From: Haliclystus octoradiatus
Lineage: Eukaryota; Cnidaria; Staurozoa; Stauromedusae; Haliclystidae
Direction: 5' to 3'
Length of the DNA stretch: 64,000 nucleotides
NCBI GenBank assembly: GCA_916610825.1
Contig: OU744447.1
Location: 36,635,024 to 36,699,023 of the forward strand
In this document: piece by piece, positions 1 through 10,900 of the stretch
Layout: each line of letters begins with the position of its first letter
Numbering within the stretch: the first letter of the stretch is position 1
Notes under the pieces: model-generated
Databases searched by the model: none
What the model was told of the DNA's origin: nothing
The model's input: only the letters and a program-made list of their open reading frames with translations
Made by a program: the position numbers and the translations under genes

Positions 1-765
1 CAGTGGTTATCGGCTTATGTCCGTTTCTGAAAGAATTTACTGGGTGATGAATAACGCTTCTGGCAGGGTAAGAAAAATCACTGTCTGCCACTTTCATGTC
101 GAGTAACTTCTTTTTGTAAGTTGAATACGACTTTTTCATACCCTGCAGAACTTTGATCATTTCTTCTAAATTCTCCGCGTTAATAATAATGTGACCACAT
201 CCTTCTCTCGATGATGATGATTTATTACCAACTTGCCCCTCATCAATGGTTTGACTCATCATAATGTAAACGTTATTTGAGAGACTCGATTTGTCACTGT
301 GATCTACAAATGCTTTACTTGTTAATTGTAGTTTTTAATACCTTGATTTCTCAAGGTCTTTAAACGTTTTGCAAAACCAGATTCGTCTCCATTGTTATTA
401 GGTTGTCGATCATTCACCCATTGTGGTAATTCAACCTCTTTTTTTTCAGGGACTTGAGGCTTCGTTTTCTTTGTTGATGTGGATTTCCCCAATTTGATAA
501 AATCGACATTTCGACGTTTCAATTCTTTATCACTGTTGGCTTGTGTAACAGATCCGCTAATATGACGAGGCTTGTGAGATTTTCTCTTGTTGTGTTTTGA
601 AGGCTGAATCACCTCAATGATTGAAATATCATCATCATCCATCTTGTCTGGAACAATTGGCTGACTATTTACTGCAGTTGGTTTATTCATCAGCGAATCA
701 AGCGTTTCATATTCTGATGCAGTAAATGGTGTGGCAGTGAATTCCAAATCATCCATTGAAGCCAT
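1..765 (-). CDS. Unknown two-exon protein gene, 3' part beyond window edge
   Basis: Start ATG at 765-763 (Met-Ala-Ser-Met-Asp-Asp). Exon 1 is 765-342, ends in phase 1 after Arg-Asn-Gln, and is followed by a GT donor at 341. An AG acceptor at 305-304 opens exon 2 (303 to at least 1), which stays open for about 100 codons to the edge. The intron would be only 38 nt. Without splicing the frame stops at 322, so either the tiny intron is real or the protein is 148 residues. The product is hydrophilic: an acidic N-terminus with a DDDD run, a Lys/Arg-rich middle (KRKSHKPR, KKTKPQ, KKKE-like stretches), a Ser run, and a Lys-rich probably helical segment near residues 185-215. No family is recognised; it may be nuclear, judging from basic patches only. 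It sits on the same strand as the kinase gene, downstream of its HRDLK exon, so it may be nested in a kinase intron. Confidence 0.6.
304..341 (-). other. Candidate 38-nt intron
   Basis: GTATTA donor preceded by CAAG, and TTTGTAG acceptor. Removing it joins two open frames in the same phase, with no stop for 240 codons. The size is below the usual minimum for most animals, so the call rests on frame continuity. Confidence 0.5.
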
Positions 766-837
766 TATGCAAAAAAACAACTCAACTGCTATACCGTATG
801 TCAAATTGTAATGAAATGAAACGATTTTCAAACGAGG

Positions 838-845
838 CTTTTATA
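838..845 (-). promoter_or_regulatory. TATA box of the unknown gene
   Basis: TATAAAAG on the minus strand, about 75 nt upstream of the ATG at 765. A start site about 30 nt downstream would give a 5' leader of about 45-50 nt. It supports the ATG at 765 rather than any further upstream frame extension. Confidence 0.55.
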
Positions 846-871
846 ACCCTGGATGATTGACATGTTGTCAA

Positions 872-1050
872 TCAATCGTTGCGCTTTTGGTAATCGGATT
901 AATGGATCGTTGCGCTAAAACCGGATCGTTGCGCTAAAACCGGATCGTTGCGCTAAATCGGATCGTTGCGCAAATACCGGAGTGGTTGACCGGATCGTTG
1001 CGCAAATACCGGAGTGGTTGACCGGATCGTTGCGCAAATCGTTGCGCTTT
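872..1050. repeat. Eight-copy CGTTGCGC array upstream of TATA box
   Basis: Eight copies of CGTTGCGC, mostly within units of the form GGATCGTTGCGCtaaaacc or GGATCGTTGCGCAAATACC. Three are followed by AAA, giving GTTGCGCAAA, close to the palindromic C/EBP-type bZIP site. The array starts about 30 bp upstream of the TATA box, where an enhancer would be expected. It could equally be a simple minisatellite. Confidence 0.7.
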
Positions 1051-1119
1051 TTACCGGAGTTCCGGATCCTTTGATGTCATTGTCTGGCCCGAAACCCGTC
1101 AAATACATCTACTGATATC

Positions 1120-1433
1120 TTAGCAAAAGTACTAAACGCTAATTAAGTTTTAATCTGATTAAGTAACATTTTACGTAAATGTTATTCTCAATAAATTGTG
1201 ATGATCACACCCTAATAAAATGAAGTGTCTATAAAACAGGAAATTCTCAACGAATTAAGATGAAACTACTTGCGATCGATAGCTTAGTGACAGTACTAAA
1301 TGCTGATTGAGTTTTAAATTGAGTATGTAACGTTTTACCTCAATGTTTTTCTCAATAAATTGTGGTGACCACACCCACCCTAATAAAATGAATTGTCTAT
1401 AAAACTGGCAATTCTCATCGAATTAAGATTAAC
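1120..1433. repeat. Tandem duplication, period about 164 bp
   Basis: Two diverged copies in direct orientation. They share AGTACTAAA near 1129 and 1293, CTCAATAAATTGTG, CCTAATAAAATGAA and CGAATTAAGAT in the same order. No coding potential seen. Confidence 0.7.
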
Positions 1434-1924
1434 TTAAATAGTGCTACATCCGGGTAACATTGACAACGCCTTGTTATGCTTATTTACTAATATCTTGATA
1501 TCTTGATAACAGTTATAGTTTTCTCTAAACTTTGTTCTCTACGCAAGGGTACTAAATCCAATTAACCATAGTCGGTATTTCTTGTAGTCATTTTCACAGG
1601 TGGGGGGGGGGCAACTTTACGATGAAATCTTTAAATCTTGATGTCCTCAACTACGGGATTGGTACCAATTTTATTCAACAGTACCAAATAGTGCCAAAAT
1701 AGCACTAAAATTCTAAATGGTTTTCATGAGGATCAGTGTTGGTTGGGGGCAACTTGACACACGTGGTGCAAATTGAACCAGCCAAGACAGCTTCATGTTA
1801 CAAGGTTGATCATCAAAATTAATTGGTTAGTCTTTTTTTTAATTTTATACCTGCGTAACAAAGTGATATTGTGCCTGGTCACATGGTCGTTGTACATAGT
1901 CATACATTTGTAATTTTAATTTAC
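1434..1924. other. Intronic sequence, nothing recognised
   Basis: AT-rich sequence with a G run near 1602-1611. Searched on the minus strand for the next kinase exon (DFG region) and none found. Confidence 0.5.
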
Positions 1925-1981
1925 CTTCAAATCTCTATGGATCAACTTCTCATTGTGAATATATTCAACAGCCGAAACAAT
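1925..1981 (-). CDS. EIF2AK3-like: Kinase exon g: catalytic loop HRDLK
   Basis: 57 nt (19 codons), acceptor TTTTTTGTAG, donor GTAAAT. It encodes IVSAVEYIHNEKLIHRDLK: the end of alpha-E and the HRD catalytic loop, with catalytic Asp and Lys present. Phase 0 on both sides. The next exon (PSN, then DFG) is not found between here and position 1. Confidence 0.9.
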
Positions 1982-4900
1982 CTACAAAAAACAGAACAAG
2001 AGAATAATATATCAATTAATTACTAGCATTACTCAAAGTTTCTAAAAAGACTGGTTAGGAAATGAAATGTCTGCAGTATGTTTTTGAGCAAATTATTTTC
2101 TTTATACGAGTTTCCTTTATCAGCTCAGACGAACCAAGAACTAGGAAAAGAGTAAATCACCAAAACTGCAGCCAAGTATATCAATCTTTGATTTAATAGT
2201 AAATACTATTTCAAGACATTGCAAGAGTGACCAAATATAGGTTATAGTCAAACTTTTGGACATAACCTTTAGGTGAAGTTTCTGTGTTCAATTTTGATTC
2301 CATGGTTAAATTGATAACATGAACGACTGGGTAACTGTAGTCTACACGAAGTTACATTGATTTCCTGTCGAGGAGTAATTAAGGTATTAATTCATTAATC
2401 TAATTGTATTTAACATTTCTATTGGATATCTTTTTCTGCTGTTTTTCTGCAGGCCTACCATCGAATCGTAATAGTCAATTTTTGTCAAAAATAATTGCGA
2501 CCATGAACATCCTTATAGGCATTTGCCTCAAATTGTTCATTGTGAATAATGTATATTACAGTTGTAATTTCTAAATATGATAAATAAAGTATTTACATGA
2601 TCTATACTGCTAGTGGAATGTTAAAACATAATGAATAACATTTTTTACTTACTGTGTATATGTTTTTCTCGTGTTTCTATGTCGATTTGTTTAATATTCA
2701 TACATGGCCTCGTTTTGGTAATTTGATACATAGTGACAGTAAAGAAATTTTTAAGCACATTGTATGAGCTAGCTGATGCAGGGCTACTTTGTCTGATGGT
2801 ATTCCCTCAAATCAAATCACATGACTCCACAGAAACTGGACAGCCTCGCTTTCATGATTCTACTGGGAATGCCATTAATCAAATTGTGGATTTAAGAAAG
2901 TTTGCCTACTCCGATTTCGGAACATTTTGGATATGTTGTTAAGCATAAAATTTGACCCTAGAATTGATGAAAAATGCTTCTGTTGCAATTTGTGTGAGGT
3001 CATCTTTTATAATGACTGTACTATCAAGTTGTGTTGAGAAGAAGAGATATCAATGTCATCAATGCAAACTAGCCATTTCCCTTGTCCTGCTTATTCATAC
3101 ATCACATGTTCAAGTGTGTCCAGCAATTTGTGAGCCAATTATATTAGACCGACAGGAGCAAGATGAGTTAAAACTCTGATTTCACTTATTGAAGAATGCA
3201 AGTTGTAAACAGGCACAAATAAGGATTTGGAATTTAGGCCGCCTCGTTATCGATATGGATTTTTCGTTTGTTGTTAGTGAACTCGTGGGTCTAAATTCCG
3301 CTAACCCACTCACAAGAGTAATTTAATCCCTCGTTAATAATCACTTAAAAAAGCTCGAGTCACAATTGGTGGATTTGTACCACGTGTTTAGCAGTTATGT
3401 CAAAACAACCCACGAGACTCCATGGTAACCAATAAAAGCGTGCAGCTATGGGTCTATAACCAAACGTGTGCGGCTATAGACCTATACATGCACAGTTTTA
3501 ACCAAAAAGCTAGAACATGTGTTTGAAAATTGGCAATGAGCTGCCACAGGTTGAAAATTTTTCATAAAATCAAATTGAATGTATACTCTGTAAATGAAAA
3601 TTCAATTTTAGAAATCCAAAAAAGTTACAACTTGGGACTTGCTATATTGAAATCTAACTTTTACCATGTTTTAAATATTGCAAACATGTTTGAAAACAAT
3701 TATGTTGAAATCTTCGCATCATATTTTGAAATGATATTCGTAAGAATTTTTTGAAGAAAGTGGGGTTTTTAAGAAAGTGATTCGTAAGAAAGAGGGTTTT
3801 TTATGACCTTGTTTTTCTTGATCTTGATAAAATATTGAATTTGTTCAAAAATTATTCAAGAAAATAAAAGCAGAATATGTGAATAATATTAAATAAGAAA
3901 GTCCAAAATTAAAGCTACTTCTTATCGCTGTTGATTGGAGAATTATCCAATGTGTTATGGGAATCAGTTTATTCCTCATGAGTCATGATTACTCGTGCCT
4001 ATGCTAATTATGGGGCAGCATGACTTACAACGATAACACGTTCATGAAGAGCTTCAGAATCAAGGAAACTTTTATTTTCTAAATAGATGTGGAACTGTAA
4101 TATTGAGTTCAGTTTTACATTATGAAAATAATTAGAAAATCAGTTATGCTTCACAGATACCCAAAATATTGTTAATAGGCATTCGATTAAAGTTATTATT
4201 CCATCAGTTGCTTCTTAAACAAGATTAAAGTTTTTTTTTTTTTTGGGGGGGGTAATTTATGTTTTTCCAATTGGAAGGGTGGTTAAGGAAAAAATTTCCA
4301 GATAAATTCGCCTCTCTTCGCCCCCCCCCCCCCCCCCCCCGTGGAATAAATAATGAACGGTCCCTTAGTAATCAGGATTTAGGGCTGCACGATATATGTA
4401 ATGTAATTAACATGGCCATGTATTTCAATAAAATAACATGTGTATGCGAGTTACAAGTTACAAAGAATATAGTAAATATATTAAATAGATGAGATGCCAA
4501 GTTTAATAATGATTATATAAGAGTATGATGTTTGATATAAAAGCAAACAAAAAGTATGAACCTTATTATATCTATGAAACATCATATTGCGCTACGATTA
4601 CCAAATTTAAATTTATTATTTTAAATTTAATTTCAAAGAATGTAAATTACAGTATTTAAATATAAATTGGTAGAATATTTAATGTAAAATTTTACTTATT
4701 GAAACGGATACAAAAGATTTCCGAAACATTGAGCAAGAAAATATAATTAGAAAACTGTTGCCACTGACTTTTGTTGTCAAGCGTATAGATATATATATAT
4801 ATGCATATAAAATTATTTACATCGGGTTTTCATATCTATGGTGGCCCATCGTTGCCATAGCGTTTTTTTGTAAAAAATATTTACGCAATGGCCCATTGTT

Positions 4901-7900
4901 GCCATAGTAAAAAAAATTTTACCACGTGGCCCATCGTTGCCATAGTATAGTATTTTTACATGATGGCCCATTGTTGCCATTGTAAAAAAAAAGGTTTACC
5001 ACGTGGCCCATCGTTGTCATAGCATAATATTTTACACCATGGCCCATCGTTGCCATAGTAAATTTTTTTGCTTTTTCATTAAATTTTATTTTCCGAAATC
5101 TTATTTTATAGCCATTGGATATAGCAATATTTATATATATATTACAATATAGCCAACAATAACATATTCTACAATGTTGCAAACAACTCGAAAAATGAGA
5201 CAGAAACAGCATAAAGGCCCAGAATTCTAGCCCAGAATGGATCTTTACTTGATTATTGATTCATTAGCGATCGATTTCGGACGTTTTTATTTTTCGTAGA
5301 AGTTGCTACTTGACACATAGGGTATGACTTGTAGGGTATAGCTCCAACAACTGCTTGCCAATATATCAATATTTCCCACAAATAATAACTGTTTCAAGCA
5401 GTTTACATTATAGCATTAGCAAAAATTTACAAACTTTCATAACAAATTAAGTAATGAAATTAGCCTTATTGAATATCTATATAATATTCCATATTTTATA
5501 TTGTTTGAGAAAGCCAGGCAATGATATAAGTAAAGAAAGCCCGGATAATGCGGACTGACCAGATATCCAAATATTGCGGGGTCCAATATTGCTGGATGTC
5601 TGCCGCATGCAGAAGTAGGTCAATCTCTATTAGAAGTAACACGATTTCATAAACAAGTGACACGAATTCACAAACAAGTAACGCGATTTCACAACAAGTA
5701 AGGCGTTCTCACAAACAAGTGCCGGGATTTCACAAATAAGTACCGATTATTACACATCGAGTTTTGAATGGTCTGGCACTTCATAATATGTTTACATGAT
5801 TATTAAAATGATTAAATCACTCTTGTTCGTTGTTTGTTAAATTATTGTTTTTCAAACATTTTTGCAATATTTAAACTATAGTAGAAGTTAGATTTGAATA
5901 TAGACAGATAGATAGATATTAGTATATTTAAAGACATATAAACAACTTGATACAGGGATTTCTAGGCTAATTAATTTTTTACAGTTTATAAGTATGATTC
6001 ATTATAAGGTTGTTGATTCTTGATGTCTGACTGATTTTCATAATGCAAAATGATATGTTCTATTTATAATTTTAGTCTATTTTTAATTTCTAATTTGTAT
6101 TTTTCTTTGCGACAATTTTCTATTTGACTATATTTATTGAGGAGTGAAGCCCCACGGAAGGAAAACGTTCTTTTACCGCGGTCAGTATAAACACGAGGAA
6201 GTGTATATAGATTTGTACGTATGTTGTATGGTGCATTTGAATGTTTGAACAATGATTCCAAAGTACTTCCATAAAATCCTTGAGCTGACTGATGGGCTGT
6301 GCAGCTAGATTTTCAATATTTAACCAGTCAAGTTCTTGTAATAAATTGTTCATTTTATCGAATTTACGTTTTCGAACAACTAATTTTGCGGCCCAATTTT
6401 GAACTCCATCTTGGATGCGTTGGGTTTGTGTCTTTGTGCACGACGACCACACTTCTAGTGCATACAGACATGGCATTAATATCTTTGATTCAACAACGGT
6501 TTTAAATAGGACATGTGGAAGATATTTACGCTGTTTGGAGATAGCTCTCAACCTGAATGTTGCTGTTTTTATAATTTGGCCAATGTGTCTCTTAAAGTTC
6601 ATTTCATCATCAAGAATAATTCCAAGGTTTCTAGCACTTGCAATGTATGTTAATGGTTGATTGTCTATTGATAAAAGTGGTAATTCTGTATTTTTGATCT
6701 TTTTATGTCCAATTGCCATAGTTTGTGTCTTTTTAGTATTCAATAATAGTGAATTGGATTTAAACCAAGATGAAATGGATAAAAGATCTTCTGAGATTTT
6801 GTCCTGAACAATTGTTTTTGAGTAATAGCTTTTAGGGTTGTAGTTGTATAGTATTTGCGTATCATCCGCAAATTGACAAACAGTACCATGCGATATAGCT
6901 GTTGGTAGATCATTCACATAAACAAGAAACAGAAGAGGACCTAGTATGGAGCCCTGAGGTACTCCACAGTTTAGTATTATTTCATCAGATACTTTTTCGT
7001 TAACCTTTACTAGTTGAATTCTGTTGGTGAGATAAGAATTTATCCAAGATAGGGCATTAGCAGATACTCCAAAAAGTTTATTCAATAGTATATTATGCTG
7101 TAGACTATCAAAAGCTTTTGATAGATCTAATAAAATCAGAAGAGATAGTTCACGTTGTTCCATTGTATTGAAGATCTTTTCTGTTATATTTAACAATGCC
7201 GAGATGGTAGAACAAAGCTGAAATCCATGTTGATATTTAGTAAGCAGAGGCGAGATGTGGGGGTAGAGCTGAAAGTAGACTACTCTTTCTAAATCTTTGA
7301 TAGCAATGAAAGAAGAGCCAAAGGACGATGTTGGTCTGGTGTTGTTGCAGAAGATGATTTAGGGATTGGATATACAATGGTATATTTAAAAACTGGTGGA
7401 AAGATAGAGAGATTGAGAGATAAATTTACTAGGCTTGTCAGGGGTTTAGCAATAGCAGGCAGAGCTGCTTTAGTAACATACCCATTTAGTCCATCGTTAA
7501 ACGGTGCCTTCCAATTGGGCAGCATATCAACAGATTTTATAATATCAATATCGGTAGCAGAAGAAAAACTGAATACCTCATTACATTGGTCAATGTTTTC
7601 ATAATTAGGTGTAGTATGAGTTGTTTTCTTGATGTTTGATCCGACGTTACTGAAAAAGTCATTTATGTTGTTTAATTCTTTATCTGTTGTTGCAGAACAC
7701 TGATATATCTGCTTTCTTTGTCAGTCTTTTATTTGATTCCATATCTCACTCACGTTGCTACCGCATTCTGAAAATTTGTGTCTATTATAGTCTATCTTTG
7801 CTTGCCTTAGTTTATAGTTAGTTTGATTTCTCATATCTTTATATTTTTTCCAGTCTTGTGTTAGCTTAGATTTCATTGCAATATACCTCAATTTATTTCG

Positions 7901-10900
7901 TTGTTTCAAATCAGTTCGTAATTCAATATTTACCCAAGGTGCATAATTTGGATGTGATGAAATCTTCTTCAAAGGCGTATGTTTGTTTAATGTTTGATGT
8001 AAAATATTTTGTAGCAACTCGGCTGCTTTGTCTATATTTTTATTGTCTATAGCTGAATAAAAATTGTTTAAGCCTACGTTCATGAGATCTTCACAAAAGG
8101 CAAGTTTGTCAAAGTCCTTGTATGGTCTAATGGTTTTCATTGTGGTTTTAGTTTTATCAATTTCACTTAAAGATATAGTTGTAACTAATCCGAGATGATC
8201 TGAGTTGCATAATGGCATCGAAATGCATGGACCAATATGGTTACTAATTGATGGTGATGATAATAAATAGTCAATTTTATTTGGACCATAGAAAAATCTC
8301 TGATTACCCAGCGATCTGTTGGAATTTGTATGTCTTCGTTTCTGATTCTACACTCTGATCGCAGTTTACTCATTAGATTTTGCTCATCTATCGTATAGTC
8401 TGGAGATACATATACATTATAAAGGCAAGTATCCTTCAAGTATTTAGAATTTTTTAAAAATTTTATCTTGTCACTGAAATTTTCTAGTTTTACAAGTAGT
8501 GGTCGGGGTCTGCTACCGCCAGTCTCATTTCCTAATCGTTTGCAGGACTCTACTTCTATTTCGATGCCAAGGGTATTTTAAGCAATTTCTTGGATCAAAT
8601 GTTGGTCGCTGTCAAATTCATGATCAGGTTCGAGTCCACGGAATATTACATTAAGCTTTCGCTTTTCTTGTTCAGTGATATTTCTCACCGCCTTTTCATG
8701 TAGCTTTTGCTGTGTTTGTATTTTTATTACATCTGCATAGCTTTTTGTGTTCGATTGTTCAATAATGTTTTTATTAGCAATTTCAGATTGTGTTTTCATC
8801 GTCAATTTCATCAGTTGATCTAGTTTTTGTGAAATGATTTCTGTGGCGGACTGTGTGGTTTTCATACTTTTAATGATCGAATTTTCATTAAACTGCTTAG
8901 ATTTTTCGTTGCACATCTTGCATATTGTTTTTATTGTAGGAAATTTCACAAACAAACTCAATTGTTCAATTGTAATAAGCATCCCATTGCCCTGAACAAA
9001 GCAATCAAGATGAATTGCTTGTTTGCAGTCATGACAACGGAGGTCATGACAACGAAATTCAGAAACCTCTCTTGCGCAATTCGAGCATGTTTGCAAATTC
9101 AAAATGGCGCTTTGTAATTCTGATTCTGGTTCATCACATGTTTCATTAATTGTGAAACTACTGCCGGCTTCCACCCTATCAAGATTGAAGTTTTCTTTAG
9201 CTATTTTTGTTATTTCATCGAACTGGGTAGATATAAATGTGTCCATGCCTTTAGTCCAAGTTATTTATTACCTTACCTGTGGAGTTTTGGATCTCATAGC
9301 AAAGGTATTTCGTTTTGAATTGTTTGTCTTCGTATATTTGTACAATGTCGGTAATAGAACTTTTTCGTTGCTGCTTTGTCGTAAAGCTCTTGTTTTTGTA
9401 ATACGGGAGTATACTAGTTCTCCAAGTTTCAGTTGACGTTGTATAAAAACATACGCTCTCAATATGTTTTCCATCTCTACGGTATTTAGTTTGCAGGTTT
9501 CCTATAGTGATACCATTGTAGGAACCTTACCATCTAGAACATTCTAGAACATAGGAGAACCTACATGACTCCCCGCATGACTCACAATGACCATGCATGA
9601 TCTAGCAGCTTCTAGCATTTATCTAAACACTATAAATACAGTAAATGAAAACTATGAAAACTATGAGAACTTAATGTACAGTCTACTATAAACATGTCAA
9701 CTTGGAATTAATATTATTATTCATAAGAAGAAATATACAAATCAATTCAACCTACGTTGTTATTATTATTTCTTCAACATAATTCTACAGTTCTCATCAC
9801 CATCAATTCCCAAATCAGTTTCGGTGGATGAAATTACAGACATTTTTGAACTACTTGGTAACTTTTTACAGTACTATTAATCATTGAACTTCAATTTATT
9901 ATAAATCAAATAAGTATATAAGCCATATGTTATTAATATAGAGATTATTGTAAATAGCAATTTTTAAGCAGAAAAAAGCACATCCGTCCGCAGCAAAGGG
10001 CAAGCCAATAATATATATAGCAAATATAGCAAATAAATATAGCAAGTCCCAAGTTGTAACTTTTTTGGATTCTAAAATTGAATTTTCATTTACAGAGTAT
10101 ACATTCAATTTGATTTTATGAAAAAATTCTCAACCTGTCGCAGCTCATTGCCAATTTTCAAAACACATGTTTTAGCTTTTTGGTTAAAACCATGCAGGTA
10201 TAGGTCTATAGCCGCACATGTTTGGTTATAGACCCATAGCTGCACGCTTTTATTGGTTACCATAGAGTCTCGTGGGTTGTCTTGACATAACTGCTAAACA
10301 CGTGGTACAAATCCACCAATCGTGACTCGAGCTTTTTTTTAAGTGATTATTAATATAAATTAAACTACTTATAGAATCCGATTCAAATTGTGTAGAATCT
10401 GATTCGCCTATCATTTTCCAATTCATCTCGGAAAGGGATGAAATTATTTTTTGACGATAATGGAAAGAAGAAATTGCAAGTATATCAAAGAGATTATGAA
10501 ATTCAGTTTTATAACTCATGGTCAGCTACATGTATTATGCTCCAGGGTTATCCATGGGTATCCAGTAAATATATAAATTGCCATCATGAAGTCTCACAGT
10601 TAAAGAACAAGAAATAATGAGCAATAAAATAATTTTGCCACATAAATGTGTAAGTAATGTATCTCAATATTATCTGCTATTAATCTTTTTTTCTATATTT
10701 GTGTTCTTATTCGAATTCTGTAGACCTAGCATAGCGTAAATGTATATAGATTTTACTTTTTTCATCATAGGTCCTCATACATCGATCAATAACCTTTGAA
10801 TAATGTATTAAGTGACGTTATAGCCCCCATGCATGTAGCTAATATGCCTGTAGCCTCTACAACACGCATTGCGTGTAACTGGTATTCTAGTATGTATAAA

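Larger units (their letters stand above)
5890..9480 (-). mobile_element. Decayed CR1/L2-like non-LTR retrotransposon
   Basis: Minus-strand LINE. Order: short leader frame (9474-9268), ORF1 with a PHD-like zinc finger, remnant endonuclease, reverse transcriptase, and 3' tail ending near a (TAGA/ATCT)n tract at 5899-5918. Frameshifts break every part. Most of the endonuclease domain is missing: the end of ORF1 runs straight into the endonuclease C-terminus near 8300. It lies inside the interior of the 3334-10353 element. Confidence 0.8.
3334..10353. mobile_element. Element with about 315-bp inverted ends enclosing a LINE
   Basis: The left arm 3334-3647 and right arm 10037-10353 are near-identical inverted copies (about 95 percent by eye), both starting TTAATAATCACTT at the outer edge. 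No target-site duplication is clear. The 6.4-kb interior carries a decayed LINE (about 5.9-9.48 kb), poly-C/G tracts and a minisatellite, and no transposase. It is either a foldback/non-autonomous DNA transposon later filled by a LINE, or two opposed copies of a 315-bp repeat. Confidence 0.6.

Noticed and set aside
322-831. Longer start of the left-edge gene at 831
   Set aside because: There is no ATG there. The first ATG is at 765, and the TATA box at 838-845 puts transcription start downstream of 831.
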